Shown piece by piece: positions 63,749-64,000 of a DNA stretch of 64,000 bases. Below the pieces are notes generated by a model. That model saw only the letters and a list, made by a program, of their open reading frames with translations. It was not told where the DNA came from and did no database searches. This DNA is from Streptomyces sp. NK08204 (GTDB lineage Bacteria; Actinomycetota; Actinomycetes; Streptomycetales; Streptomycetaceae): positions 62,001 to 126,000 of the forward strand of contig NZ_JAINVF010000008.1 of assembly GCF_020400585.1 (NCBI RefSeq), written 5' to 3'. Positions within the stretch are counted from its first letter, which is position 1, and every line of letters starts with the position of its first letter. Both the position numbers and the translations under genes were made by a program.

Positions 63749-64000
63749 ATGACAGGACACCTCCGCATGCCCGAACTCAGCCGACGCCGCAGGCTCCTGG
63801 TGCTGGCGATCTGCTGCGCCAGCGTGATCGTCGTGGTGATGGACATCTCCATCGTCAACGTCGCCCTGCCGTCCATCCGTCGCGATCTGCACGCCTCGGT
63901 GTCCGGCCTGCAGTGGACGGTCGACGCGTACACGCTGGTGCTGGCCGGCTTCCTGGTGCTGGCCGGCTCCACCGCCGACCGGGTCGGCCGTCGGCGCGTC
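63749..64000 (+). CDS. MFS exporter, DHA2-like, 3' truncated by window end
   Basis: 84 residues seen. [20 protein letters not shown] in helix 1 and [12 protein letters not shown] after helix 2 mark the DHA2 drug exporter family. ATG 63749 or ATG 63767 (MPELSRRRR) may be used. Divergent from the MerR gene. Confidence 0.88.
   Translation, partial: MTGHLRMPELSRRRRLLVLAICCASVIVVVMDISIVNVALPSIRRDLHASVSGLQWTVDAYTLVLAGFLVLAGSTADRVGRRRV

Noticed and set aside
1..64000. CRISPR arrays, rRNA, complete tRNA, phage genes
   Set aside because: No regularly spaced repeats, rRNA-like sequence or phage structural genes were seen.

Overview
The window is about 72% G+C, with codon usage, short 4-bp ATGA/GTGA gene overlaps and gene families (DUF2267, Rv1733c-type, DIP1984, WapI-type immunity, LAL regulators, tandem LuxR pairs) typical of a Streptomyces chromosome. 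No rRNA or complete tRNA gene is seen. Functions are read from protein motifs by eye; no database search was run.

Bases 1-28417 form an unusual biosynthetic region. It opens inside an NRPS gene (A-PCP-C-A-PCP-TE in the part seen), coupled to a cytochrome P450 and an MFS exporter. A 2.8-kb decayed insertion element (7380-10215) carrying an SDR and a LysR gene separates these from a leftward block: LanM-like synthetase, a 67-residue precursor-like peptide and a LAL regulator. A translationally coupled LuxR pair is divergent from lanM, and both sides of the intergenic region carry a shared GGTGGGGAAC-type site. An S51 peptidase follows, then a phosphopantetheinyl transferase + MbtH pair. Finally a rightward operon encodes two paralogous LanB-like proteins that lack the elimination domain, a free-standing adenylation domain, and a PLP dehydratase fused to a carrier protein. 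A 15-bp-stem terminator closes the block. The logic appears to be an NRPS-type carrier pathway combined with RiPP-type enzymes. The LanM keeps its dehydratase residues but has lost the LanC-type cyclase residues. The two LanB-like proteins resemble peptide aminoacyl-tRNA ligases rather than full dehydratases.

Bases 28485-48000 are ordinary chromosomal genes: YjdM, a sulP operon bracketed by two ArsR genes, TetR/MFS and MarR/tautomerase divergent pairs with clear palindromic operators, an AI-2E permease, DUF2267, WapI-type immunity, a membrane TPR protein, a Z-prenyl synthase, an MqnA-like protein, an MFS and an isochorismatase-type hydrolase.

Bases 47379-64000 are rich in secreted proteins (phosphoesterase, trypsin-like protease, CAP protein, extracellular nuclease) and in gene debris. 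Decayed genes include DoxX (two frameshifts), a Tn3 transposase tail, a PucR fragment, a cyclophilin, and an NRPS-condensation/P450 chimera, which suggests repeated gain and loss. The window ends inside an MFS gene divergent from a MerR regulator.
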